A stretch of 64,000 bases of DNA from Bacillota bacterium (GTDB lineage Bacteria; Bacillota; Bacilli; Paenibacillales; Paenibacillaceae): positions 1-64,000 of the forward strand of contig JAEWAQ010000058.1 of NCBI GenBank assembly GCA_023391635.1, read 5' to 3'. The notes under the pieces were generated by a model. That model saw only the letters and a program-made list of their open reading frames with translations, did no database searches and was not told the DNA's origin. Of the stretch, positions 27,637-35,723 are shown piece by piece. How positions within the stretch are numbered: position 1 is the first letter of the stretch; every line of letters starts with the position of its first letter. The position numbers were made by a program, and so were the translations under genes.

Positions 27637-28547
27637 GCCTGCTCGAGGTTAGCGGATTGACCAAGCGGTTCGGCAGCAACGCCGCGGTAGACGGGATCTC
27701 GCTTCGAATCGCGCCCGGCCGCTGTACGGCGCTGCTCGGCCCGAATGGTGCCGGCAAGACGACGACGCTCAAGATGCTGTCCGGCCTGCTCGCGCCGACG
27801 TCCGGCAGCATCCGGTTTCAGGAGCGGCCGGACCATGGGGATTTGCGGGATTCGATCGGCTATCTGCCGCAATATCCTGCCTTCTTCAACTGGATGAGCG
27901 GCAAGGAATTTCTGATGTTGACCGCCAAGCTTGCCCGTATGTCGACGAAAGCGGCGGCCGACCGGTCAAGCGAGCTGCTGGAGCGCGTAGGGCTGGCTGC
28001 CGCAGCCAAGCGCAAAATCGGCGGGTACTCCGGCGGCATGAAGCAGCGTCTGGGCTTGGCGCAGGCGATCATTCACCGTCCCAAGCTGCTGATCCTGGAC
28101 GAGCCGGTATCCGCGCTCGATCCGCAAGGCCGCCGTGAAGTGATGAGCCTGCTGGAGGAGATGAAGCGGGAGACGACCATACTCTTCTCCACGCACGTGC
28201 TGCACGATGCCGAAGAAATCAGCGACGACGTGCTGATCATGAACCAGGGCCGTATCGTCGTGGAAGGAGATTTGAGGCAATTGATGCGTGAGCGCCAGCA
28301 AGCCCTGATTCGAATCAAGATCGGCGGAGGCTCGAGCGGGAATTGGGTGCGAAGCTTGCCGGACCGGCCATTCGTCATGGATGCAAAAGAAACCGCTCCG
28401 GGCGAGATCGAACTGCAAGTAACCGATATTTCGGAAGCCAGGCGAGCATTACTGAGTGAGATGGCTGAGCAGGGGATGGAGCTGGAGCGGTTCGAAATCG
28501 GCCAGACGACGCTGGAGGATCTGTTCATGAAGGCGGTGCAAGCATGA
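27633..28547 (+). CDS. ABC exporter ATPase (YxlF-like)
   Basis: A 304-residue ATPase of ABC-2 exporters. Walker A GPNGAGKTT lies near residue 36, Q-loop YLPQYPAFFNWMSG near 78, signature YSGGMKQRLGLAQ near 132, Walker B LLILDEPVSALDP near 152 and switch His in FSTHVLHDAEE near 188. The GTG start overlaps the stop of the PLDc_N gene (translational coupling), which fixes the start. The C-terminal 80 residues form the small regulatory domain common to this branch. Partner permease follows with a 4-base overlap. Confidence 0.93.
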   Translation: MSLLEVSGLTKRFGSNAAVDGISLRIAPGRCTALLGPNGAGKTTTLKMLSGLLAPTSGSIRFQERPDHGDLRDSIGYLPQYPAFFNWMSGKEFLMLTAKLARMSTKAAADRSSELLERVGLAAAAKRKIGGYSGGMKQRLGLAQAIIHRPKLLILDEPVSALDPQGRREVMSLLEEMKRETTILFSTHVLHDAEEISDDVLIMNQGRIVVEGDLRQLMRERQQALIRIKIGGGSSGNWVRSLPDRPFVMDAKETAPGEIELQVTDISEARRALLSEMAEQGMELERFEIGQTTLEDLFMKAVQA

Positions 28548-29320
28548 GAACCTGGTACTTGTTATTCCGTAAAGAGATGCTCGAGAGCGCCCGCAATTAC
28601 AAGTGGCTGTGGATTCCTCTCGTCTTCCTGGCGCTGGGCATCATGAACCCGATCACCTCGTATTACATGCCCGAAATTCTGCAAGCCGGCGGCGTGTCCG
28701 AGGAAGCGGCGAAGCTGATCCCCATACCGACCGCAGGAGAGAATCTGGCAAAGTCCCTGTCGCAGTACAACACGCTGGGCCTGCTCGTGCTCGCTCTGGC
28801 CTTCATGGGCATCGTCGCGTCCGAACGGCAGTCCGGCTCGGCGATCATGGTGCTGGTGAAGCCGGTATCGCATACCAGCTACATCCTGGCGAAGTGGTCC
28901 GGCATGACGGTGCTTACGCTGGCTTCGATCGGACTTGGACAGCTCGGCACCTGGTATTATACGAACCTGCTCTTCGAGACGACTCCGTTCTCCAAGGTTG
29001 CGGTCAGCTATTTGGTATTTGTGCTATGGATACTCTTCGTCAATTCGCTCGTCCTGCTCCTGAGCTGTTTGCTGAAATCGCCGGGGGGAGTCGCTTTCCT
29101 GTCGCTCGCGATTGCGGCTGTGTTGTCGCTAGCCGCTTCCTTGCTCGGCGATGCCATGCGATGGAGCCCGAGCCGCTTGTCCGCCGAAGCCAGCGGCATT
29201 CTGATGCAGGATCAAGCCGGGTCCGGCATCTGGCTGCCGCTTGTAATCACCTGCTTGCTGATCGCCGCTTTATTGGCCGGATCGGCCGCCGCATCGAAGC
29301 GGATGTGGACGCGGGCGTGA
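28544..29320 (+). CDS. ABC-2 type exporter permease (YxlG-like)
   Basis: A 258-residue protein with six membrane segments, opening LLFRKEMLESARNYKWLWIPLVF as usual for ABC-2 permeases, with VASERQSGSAIMVLVKPV near residue 90. It overlaps the ATPase gene by four bases. The substrate is not evident; this branch typically exports lipids, peptides or drugs, or confers resistance to antimicrobial peptides. Last gene of the operon, followed by a strong terminator. Confidence 0.9.
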   Translation: MRTWYLLFRKEMLESARNYKWLWIPLVFLALGIMNPITSYYMPEILQAGGVSEEAAKLIPIPTAGENLAKSLSQYNTLGLLVLALAFMGIVASERQSGSAIMVLVKPVSHTSYILAKWSGMTVLTLASIGLGQLGTWYYTNLLFETTPFSKVAVSYLVFVLWILFVNSLVLLLSCLLKSPGGVAFLSLAIAAVLSLAASLLGDAMRWSPSRLSAEASGILMQDQAGSGIWLPLVITCLLIAALLAGSAAASKRMWTRA

Positions 29321-29357
29321 GCGGGCAAACCACGCGTATAGACATATTCGAATGACA

Positions 29358-29410
29358 GTTCCCGGAGAAAAGTATCCAGCGCAGGATACTTTTCTCCGGG
29401 AAACTTTTAT
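29358..29410 (+). terminator. Strong Rho-independent terminator
   Basis: A nearly perfect 20-base stem (left arm from 29358 with CCCGGAGAAAAGTATCC, right arm ending 29404) with a 6-base loop, followed by CTTTTATTT. It closes the exporter operon. Confidence 0.9.
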
Positions 29411-29795
29411 TTACGACGATTTCTAAAGTATCAAGTCCATTTCGCAACAAATAACATATAATTACATACAACTTATAAATAAAAAATGGGTTGTCAGTTT
29501 GGAGAATGTTTGTTATAGTATTAAACATCCAAGAAACGTCCAATCGAGCTAACAGCGAATAAGCCGCGCAGTGCCTCCTGACCCATCCGCATATCCGCCG
29601 TCGGCCGGACTGAACCGTCCGGTACGATCCCTCGCACCTGCGAATGCATATCGCGCGATCTCGTTCAAGATCGCCATTCGGTCCTACATTTCCTTATGCC
29701 GTCAGGAAGACGATGCTGCGTGTCTTGGCAGTATTGTCGCCGCTTCAACAACCGCTGCCCCTTAAGCCAAGACGTCAATCGCCGTCTCTTTTTGA

Positions 29796-29839
29796 TCATT
29801 CAGAATTTATAAGATTCACGCCTATTCATTTCTGAATGA
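29796..29839 (+). promoter_or_regulatory. Inverted repeat upstream of the opuC-type operon
   Basis: Perfect 10-base arms TCATTCAGAA and TTCTGAATGA separated by 24 bases, about 100 bases before the first opu gene. It could be an operator for a GbsR/OpcR-like repressor or an RNA stem; no regulator gene of that kind is in the window. Confidence 0.45.
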
Positions 29840-29847
29840 TCTTCGAT

Positions 29848-29891
29848 AAAAACGACATTCTCTGCCCTAAGAGGACGCCGAAGTCGTTTTT
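29848..29891 (+). repeat. Short hairpin element, copy A
   Basis: AAAAACGAC at 29848 pairs with GTCGTTTTT ending at 29891, around a CCTAAGAGGACG core. Two related elements lie at 32794-32831 and 44548-44594. It can act as a terminator because of the T run. Confidence 0.55.
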
Positions 29892-29937
29892 ACTTGTTAT
29901 TTGCATTTATCCAGACTCGTTAGGAGTGAGGCAGAAT

Positions 29938-31194
29938 ATGATTCGATTTACCGATGTGAGCAAGGTTTACGACGACGGACACCGGGTGCTGAGCAATCTG
30001 AATCTCGAAATGAAGGAAGGCGAAATTACCGTCCTGATCGGCCCGAGCGGCTGCGGCAAGACGACGACGATGAAGCTGATCAACCGCTTGATCGCGCCGA
30101 GCTCCGGCAGCATCCGGATCGACGGACAGGATATCGCGACGATCGATCCGGTCGCGCTGCGCAGGAAGATCGGTTACGTCATCCAGCATATCGGCTTGTT
30201 TCCGCACATGAACATCGCGAAGAATGTCGGCGTCGTCCCGCGTCTGCTGAAGTGGGATAAAGCCCGCATTGCGGCCAAAGTCGACGAATTGCTATCCATA
30301 GTCGGTCTCGATCCGCAAATCTACCGCAGCCGGTACCCTTCCGAGCTAAGCGGAGGCCAGCAGCAGCGGATCGGCGTCATCCGCGCGCTGGCGGCGGAGC
30401 CCTCCGTTATCCTGATGGATGAGCCGTTCAGCGCGCTCGATCCGATCAGCCGCGAGCAGTTGCAGGATGAACTGATTCGGCTGCAGCAGGAGCTGAAGAA
30501 GACGATCGTCTTCGTCACACACGACATGGATGAAGCGATCAAGCTGGCCGATACGATCATTCTGATGAACGGCGGGGAAGTCGTGCAGGCGGGATCGCCC
30601 GAGCGGATCTTGCGCCATCCGGCGAACGATTTCGTCAAGAGCTTCATCGGCAAGAAGCGGCTGCAGGCGGACAATGGCGGTCTCCCGGACAGCCTGCCGA
30701 CGGTCGGCGACGTGATGGTCGATTCCCCGGCTACCGCCCTGCCGACGCGCGGGCTGGCAGAAGCGATGAAGATGATGGAGAAGAAGCGTGTCGATTCGCT
30801 TCTGATCGTCGACAAGGGCAAGCGGCTGATCGGCTCGGTATCGATCTACCGCGTGCTTGACCAATACGGGGATGAGAGCAAGACGGTCGCCGACGTGATG
30901 AGGCCGATCGAACACGTGGTCAGCGCGGATACGCCGCTGTCCGCCGCGCTCCAACTGATGAGCACGCATCAATTATCCAATTTGCCGGTCGTTCGGGGCG
31001 ATCGGGAATTCGTCGGCCTGATTACGCGGGGTTCCGTAGTGAAACACATGGCTGAAGTATTTACGGATGCAGAACCAGACTCAGATGCAAATGAGGATTC
31101 CCGAACGAGCACTCGCCCATTCGCGATAGATGCCAAGTCGGCAGAACGCGAGAAACCGGACCGGGAAGAGGGGGTGAGAGCGCATGTGGGCTGA
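29938..31194 (+). CDS. opuCA: Osmoprotectant ABC importer ATPase (OpuCA-like)
   Basis: A 418-residue ATPase of the glycine betaine/carnitine/choline importers. Walker A GPSGCGKTT lies near residue 37, Q-loop IGYVIQHIGLFPHM near 80, signature LSGGQQQRIGV near 138, Walker B VILMDEPFSALDP near 158. Residues about 260-375 contain a tandem CBS pair (VGDVMVDSPATAL, ADVMRPIEHVVSADTPL) that in this family senses ionic strength or c-di-AMP. The gene order ATPase, permease, binding protein, permease is identical to Bacillus opuC and opuB operons. ATG 29938 follows AGGAGTGAG. Confidence 0.92.
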   Translation: MIRFTDVSKVYDDGHRVLSNLNLEMKEGEITVLIGPSGCGKTTTMKLINRLIAPSSGSIRIDGQDIATIDPVALRRKIGYVIQHIGLFPHMNIAKNVGVVPRLLKWDKARIAAKVDELLSIVGLDPQIYRSRYPSELSGGQQQRIGVIRALAAEPSVILMDEPFSALDPISREQLQDELIRLQQELKKTIVFVTHDMDEAIKLADTIILMNGGEVVQAGSPERILRHPANDFVKSFIGKKRLQADNGGLPDSLPTVGDVMVDSPATALPTRGLAEAMKMMEKKRVDSLLIVDKGKRLIGSVSIYRVLDQYGDESKTVADVMRPIEHVVSADTPLSAALQLMSTHQLSNLPVVRGDREFVGLITRGSVVKHMAEVFTDAEPDSDANEDSRTSTRPFAIDAKSAEREKPDREEGVRAHVG

Positions 31195-31849
31195 TTATGC
31201 CGACTTCCTGTGGGACCGCTACCCGGATCTGCTCGCGGCTGCGCGGGAGCATCTCATCATCTCCGTCGTCTCGATCCTGCTGGGAGTGGCGCTGGCGGTA
31301 CCGCTCGGCATCTATTTGTCCGGCAATCGGAAAAAGCTGCTGCATACCGCCGTCTTTTCCGTCGCGAACTTGTTTCAGACCATTCCCAGCCTGGCTCTGC
31401 TCACCGTGCTGATTCCGCTGATGGGCATCGGCATGCGGCCCGCAATCTTCGCCCTGTTCCTGTATTCCCTGCTGCCGATCCTTCGCAGCACGTATGCCGG
31501 ATTTCAGTCCGTCGATCCCGCCATTCTGGAATCGGCCAAAGGCATGGGATACAGTAAGGCGCAGCGGCTAATGCAGATCCAGTTCCCGCTCGCTTTCCCG
31601 TACATTATGTCGGGCATTCGCCTGACAACGGTGTACATCATCAGTTGGACGACTCTTGCCGCCTTGATCGGAGCCGGAGGGCTGGGGCAGTTGATCGTCT
31701 CCGGCATCGGCGTCAACAAGACGGAATTGATCGTATGCGGGGCGGTGTGTGCCATCGTGCTGGCGTTGCTGGCCGACCGCGTGCTGGGCATGGTGGAGAA
31801 GCGATTCTCCCGCAAGGCGAGAACGTCGCTGGATGCTTCATTCATTTAA
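31184..31849 (+). CDS. opuCB: Osmoprotectant ABC importer permease (OpuCB-like)
   Basis: A 221-residue membrane protein with five or six helices and the permease motif ESAKGMGYSKAQRLMQIQFPLA near residue 120. It overlaps the end of the ATPase gene by 11 bases, so it is translationally coupled. Together with the second permease at 32952 it forms the heterodimeric channel for betaine-type solutes. Confidence 0.9.
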   Translation: MWADYADFLWDRYPDLLAAAREHLIISVVSILLGVALAVPLGIYLSGNRKKLLHTAVFSVANLFQTIPSLALLTVLIPLMGIGMRPAIFALFLYSLLPILRSTYAGFQSVDPAILESAKGMGYSKAQRLMQIQFPLAFPYIMSGIRLTTVYIISWTTLAALIGAGGLGQLIVSGIGVNKTELIVCGAVCAIVLALLADRVLGMVEKRFSRKARTSLDASFI

Positions 31850-31877
31850 AAATTTAGCCATCATACAGGAGGAAGTT

Positions 31878-32789
31878 ATGAGAAAAAAGGGGATAATCAT
31901 CGTCGCTATGGTGCTGTTGTTGTCGGTATTCGCCGCTGCATGTGGGGATAAGGAAGGCGGCAAGGGGGCGTCCGGCTCGATCAAGATCGGAGCGCAGACG
32001 TATTCCGAACCGAAAATACTGGCCGAGATGTACAAGGCGCTGATCGAGGACCGCACCGACGTGAAGGTGGAGATCGTGCCGGACCTCGCCGCCAGTCCGA
32101 TCGTCATCAAGTCGATGAAGAGCAACGATATTCAAATGGCGACTTTGTACACGGGTGAAATTTTCAACGGCTACTTCGATATCGAGGACACGAAGGACCG
32201 TGCGGAAGTGCTGAAGCAGGCGCAGGAAGGCTTCGACAAGAGCCATGGATTCAAGTGGTTCGACGGTTACGGCTTCGAGAATACCTACGCGTTTACGGTA
32301 CGGAAGGAAATCGCGGACGAGAACAATTTGACGAAGGTGTCCGATCTCAAGGATCTGGCCAAAGCCATGAAGATTGGCGTAGATACAACGTGGCTGGAGC
32401 GGGACAACGACGGCTACAAAGCGTTCACGGAAGCTTACGGCTTCTCGTTCGATAAGACGTTCCCGATGGAGATTTCGCTTGTCTACAAGGCTGTGGCTGA
32501 CAAGGAAGTTGACGTAGTGCTCGCTTACACGACCGATCCTGGCATTAAGGAATACAACTTGCAGACACTGGAGGACGACAAGCAGTTCTTCCCGCCGTAT
32601 GATGCTTCGCCGGTCGTTCGGAAGGACACGCTCGAGAAGTATCCGGAATTGAACGATGTCGTGGAATTGTTGGTTGGCAAAATTGATGCTGCGACGATGA
32701 CCGGGCTGAACTACGAGGTGGACGTGAACAAGCGCAGTCCGCAGGAAGTCGCCGCCGAGTTCTTGAAGGAGCTAGGTTTGTTGAAATAA
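31878..32789 (+). CDS. opuCC: Osmoprotectant-binding lipoprotein (OpuCC-like)
   Basis: A 303-residue lipoprotein; signal peptide with lipobox AAAC, acylated Cys near residue 22. The mature part starts IKIGAQTYSEPKILAEMYKALIE, typical of the OpuAC/ProX family, and includes TLYTGEIFNGYF and VDVVLAYTTDPGIKEY, regions that line the quaternary-amine pocket. AGGAGGAAG lies seven bases before the ATG. It sits between the two permease genes, as in opuC. Confidence 0.92.
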   Translation: MRKKGIIIVAMVLLLSVFAAACGDKEGGKGASGSIKIGAQTYSEPKILAEMYKALIEDRTDVKVEIVPDLAASPIVIKSMKSNDIQMATLYTGEIFNGYFDIEDTKDRAEVLKQAQEGFDKSHGFKWFDGYGFENTYAFTVRKEIADENNLTKVSDLKDLAKAMKIGVDTTWLERDNDGYKAFTEAYGFSFDKTFPMEISLVYKAVADKEVDVVLAYTTDPGIKEYNLQTLEDDKQFFPPYDASPVVRKDTLEKYPELNDVVELLVGKIDAATMTGLNYEVDVNKRSPQEVAAEFLKELGLLK

Positions 32790-32793
32790 GATG

Positions 32794-32831
32794 AAGCGGC
32801 TTCGCCGTTCCATAAGGACGATGCCGTTTTT
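32794..32831 (+). repeat. Short hairpin element, copy B (inside the opuC-type operon)
   Basis: AAGCGGCTTCGCCG, then TTCCATAAGGACGA, then TGCCGTTTTT. It resembles copies A and C in its core and T run but its outer stem is weaker. Placed between the binding-protein and second permease genes it could reduce downstream expression. Confidence 0.45.
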
Positions 32832-32951
32832 CGAGAAATATCAGCATATCGGTAGTGAGCGAAACTCATAAGGTTGGTATTTTGAGAAATTTGGCAGCTG
32901 TCCCGTTCGCTTAAACTGGAAGGCGCGGCTGCAGAAAGGATGCGATAAGAA

Positions 32952-33572
32952 GTGGAGCTGCTTGCTTATTTACAAAACAATTGGCAGCACCTGCTCAGCC
33001 TGACGTGGGGCCATATCGTCATGGTGCTGTGCGGCTTGGGGCTGGCGCTGGTCGTCGGCATTCCGCTTGGGATCGTCAGCGCTCGCAATGAGCGGCTTGC
33101 GCAGATCATTCTGGCGACGGCCAACGTCGTTCAGGTGCTGCCCAGCCTGGCGCTGCTCGCGCTGCTCATGATCGTGCTTGGACTCGGCTTCAAGACGATC
33201 GTCGTCGGCTTGTTCCTCTACTCGTTGCTGCCGGTCATACGGCATACGTACGTAGGATTGAAGCAGGTAGACAAGGGGATCACGGATGCCGGCAGAGGCG
33301 TCGGCATGAGTGCGTTGCAATTGCTGACGAAGGTGCAGCTGCCGCTGTCGCTGCCCTTCCTGATGGCGGGCCTGCGCGTCGCGGCCGTGATCGCCATCGG
33401 TGTGGCGACGCTGGCTCCGCTCATCGGGGGCGACGGCCTTGGGCGCGAGATCTATTCCGGGCTGAACATGCGCAACAATGTGAAAATATTCGCCGGCGCG
33501 ATCCCCGCCGCGATGCTGGCCATCCTGGCCGACATCGTGCTCGGACGGCTGCAGACGCGATTTCGGGCGTGA
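32952..33572 (+). CDS. opuCD: Osmoprotectant ABC importer permease (OpuCD-like)
   Basis: A 206-residue membrane protein beginning at GTG after AAAGGA. Motif TDAGRGVGMSALQLLTKVQLPLSLP near residue 115 is the ATPase-contact loop. It shares about the whole length with OpuCB at the level of motifs. A 162-base gap separates it from the binding-protein gene, more than between the other members. Confidence 0.9.
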   Translation: MELLAYLQNNWQHLLSLTWGHIVMVLCGLGLALVVGIPLGIVSARNERLAQIILATANVVQVLPSLALLALLMIVLGLGFKTIVVGLFLYSLLPVIRHTYVGLKQVDKGITDAGRGVGMSALQLLTKVQLPLSLPFLMAGLRVAAVIAIGVATLAPLIGGDGLGREIYSGLNMRNNVKIFAGAIPAAMLAILADIVLGRLQTRFRA

Positions 33573-33597
33573 TGCATGTTGCGGTGCGCGAGAACGA

Positions 33598-33644
33598 AAC
33601 CAAAGAACGAGGGCCGTGTTGACGGGCTCTCGTTCTTTGGTTCT
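33598..33644 (+). terminator. Rho-independent terminator of the opuC-type operon
   Basis: AACCAAAGAACGAG at 33598 pairs with CTCGTTCTTTGGTT, loop about 13 bases, followed by CTTTT. Located just after the last permease gene. Confidence 0.88.
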
Positions 33645-33689
33645 TTTGTGTTCGCACTCTCGCCGCAATGTCCCTGAACTCCTGTTCAA

Positions 33690-33896
33690 CCTGCCACCTG
33701 GGGCGGGGTTGTGAACCGAGGCTACCTAGCTTCCGCGGAACCTACCATCTGGGGCGGAGTTGTGAACCGAAACTACCTAAACCCCTTCGAACCCACCTAA
33801 TGGCGCGGAGTTGCGAACCAAAACTACCTAACTTCCTTCGAACCCACCTACTGTCGCGGATTTATGAACCAAAACTACCTAACTCCCTTCGAATAA
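33690..33896 (+). repeat. 51-bp tandem repeat, four copies
   Basis: The marker GAACCGA/GAACCAA plus CTACCTA recurs at 33713, 33764, 33815 and 33866, a constant period of 51 bases. Between markers lie CTTCGAACCCACC and GGCGCGGAGTTGTG-like segments. Because 51 is a multiple of 3, an open frame of 17-residue repeats (CEPKLPNFLRTHLLSRI type) runs through it, but it has no ribosome binding site and no known domain. Confidence 0.85.
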
Positions 33897-33914
33897 GCCG
33901 TCGCAGCGCGAACG

Positions 33915-34691
33915 TTAAGGCGTCCTGGAGATCGGCAGCTGCACCTGAAACGTCGTCCACTCGCCTGGCACGCTCTTCGTGGTGATCCGGCCCACGTGCT
34001 GCTCGACGATCGACTTCGCGATCGCCAGGCCCAGCCCGTAGCCGCCGAGCTTGCGCGAGCGGGAAGGGTCGGCGCGGTAGAAGCGGTCGAAGATGTGTTC
34101 GAGATGTTCCGGCGCGATGCCCGGTCCGGTGTTGGCTACGGTGAGGACGACATCGTGATGCTTCTTCTTGAAATTGACGTTGATCTCGCCGTTCGGATTC
34201 GTGTACTTGATGCCGTTGTCCAGCAGGATCATGACGACCTGCTTGATCTGTTCGACGTTGCCTAGGACATGCAAGTCGGGCTCGACATCGTATTGGAACG
34301 CGATATTTTTCTCGAACAGGACCGCTTCCATCGTCAGAATGACGCTGAACACTGCTTCGCTCATATTGAACGAGAATTTCACGGGAACGTTGTGGGCATC
34401 GTCCATCTCGGTCAGGTAGAGCAGGTCGCCGGTCAGCGTCTTCATGCGGTCCGTCTCCGACTTGATCCGATGCAGCCACTTGGCCTGGCTCGCGATCGTG
34501 TCTTCGCTGCTGGAGAGCAGGACATCTGCATGGGTCTGGATGACTGCCAGCGGAGTCTTCAGTTCATGAGAAGCGTCGGCGATGAACTGTTTCTGCTTCT
34601 CGAACGCTTCGCGGACGGGCCGGATCGAACGATTGGCGAAGAAGCGGCTGATGAAATAAATCAGGACGAGCATGGCCAGGCTGACGAGCAG
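33915..34691 (-). pseudogene. Sensor histidine kinase, 5'-truncated
   Basis: About 258 C-terminal residues of an OmpR-partner type kinase. It retains a last membrane segment (LVSLAMLVLIYFISRFF), the phospho-acceptor box FIADASHELKTPL, N box LLDNGIKY, and G boxes GPGIAPEH and GGYGLGLAIAK. Upstream of LLVSLAM the frame stays open for some 50 codons but turns into Arg/Pro-rich nonsense, which is the antisense of the adjacent gene. The sensor domain, first membrane segment and the usual response-regulator gene are missing. Probably a remnant of a deletion; if made, it would lack its input domain. Confidence 0.8.
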
Positions 34692-35560
34692 GCGACGGTG
34701 CGAGCGGCGGTACGGGCAACGGTAATCCGGGCGGAGCAGCTCCAGGCGGAGCAATGCCGGACGGGGCTGCCTCTGGTCGGACAGCGCCCGGTGGAATAGC
34801 CCCGGGGGGTGCCATGTCCGACGGAGCCGCATTGGATGAGGCAATGACTAACAGAGCCATGCCTAACGGAGCCGCACCGGACATGGTAGTGCCTGATGGA
34901 GCGGTTCCCGACGGGGCGTCTGCACCCGGTGGCGGCGGCAATCCATTCTCTGCAACCGCATCGGGCAATAAATTGGTTATCAGCGGCGGCTATCTATCGG
35001 TAGATGCTCAGGGTGACGGCCTGGATGCGAACGGATCGATCGAAATGTCAGGCGGTACCGTCATTGTGAACGGTCCGACTGTAAACGGTAATGGCCCTCT
35101 GGACTATGACGGCACCTTCATCATGACCGGCGGGTTCCTCGTCGCAGCCGGCAGCGCAGGGATGGCGCAAGCCGCTTCCGATACGTCGACGCAATATGGC
35201 GTTATGATGACGTATACGCAGGCCCAGCAAGCAGGCACGCTCGTCAGCTTGCAAGATGCGGACGGCCAGTCGATCGTCGCGTTCGCGCCGACGAAAAGCT
35301 ACCAATCGTTGTATATCAGCTCCCCCGAGCTGACGAAGGGCGGCACGTATACCCTCTACTCGGGCGGTACGTCGACGGGTACCGCGACAAACGGGCTTTA
35401 CAAGGACGGCAGCGTTCAGGACGGGGCGAAGGTGGTGTCATTCGAGATTTCCGCCATCAACACTTGGCTCAACGAATCGGGAGTCACCAAAGCCAGAAGC
35501 GGCATGATGGGAGGACCCGGCGGGCAGGGTGGCCGCTTCGGTCAAGGCGGCGGCAGATGA
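34691..35560 (+). pseudogene. Cthe_2159-like carbohydrate-binding protein, 5'-truncated
   Basis: About 289 residues read in one frame from a stop at 34682. A Gly/Pro/Ala-rich stretch (repeats of the APGGAMPDGAA kind) leads into NKLVISGGYLSVDAQGDGLDANG, NGNGPLDYDGTFIMTGGF and INTWLNESGVT, the C-terminal part of the Cthe_2159 beta-helix family of surface polysaccharide-binding proteins. The signal peptide and the first half are absent. An ATG at 34754 could give a 268-residue cytosolic fragment, but it has no good ribosome binding site. The gene is head to head with the truncated kinase. Confidence 0.78.
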
Positions 35561-35606
35561 GTCGTCCATGACGGTTTGCGTCGATAGACGTCGCCTAACT
35601 CGCAGC

Positions 35607-35647
35607 TTTGATCAAATCATGATTAGTCTAATCATGATTTGATCAAA
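35607..35647. repeat. 41-bp perfect palindrome
   Basis: Two perfect 20-base arms flank a single T: the left arm begins TTTGATCAAATCATGATT and the right arm is its exact complement. Each arm holds two smaller palindromes (TTTGATCAAA, AATCATGATT). No T run follows. It lies between the truncated Cthe_2159-like gene and rnz. Confidence 0.9.
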
Positions 35648-35723
35648 CTGGATGAATAAGCTGCCGATGCTTTGGACGTATAGTGTGAATAATCGGGGGT
35701 AACGATCGGGAGGATGCGTAAGG

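Larger units (their letters stand above)
29411..29937. other. Gene-free leader region before the osmoprotectant operon
   Basis: Over 500 bases without a credible gene. It probably contains the promoter and control sites of the opuC-type operon. Two structures are visible: the inverted repeat TCATTCAGAA/TTCTGAATGA at 29796-29839, and a hairpin element at 29848-29891. I looked for the conserved blocks of the ydaO-type (c-di-AMP) riboswitch and did not find a convincing match. Confidence 0.5.

Noticed and set aside
29549..29677. Minus-strand 42-codon ORF in the opuC leader
   Set aside because: Plausible composition (MAILNEIARYAFAG start) but no good ribosome binding site and no homologue that I recognise; could be a remnant but not supported.
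29411..29937. c-di-AMP (ydaO-type) riboswitch before the opuC-type operon
   Set aside because: Expected from biology, but the conserved sequence blocks of that riboswitch were not found by eye.
33668..33985. 105-codon ORF over the 51-bp repeat as a protein gene
   Set aside because: No ribosome binding site or known domain; it stays open only because the repeat period is a multiple of three, and its end runs antisense into the truncated kinase.
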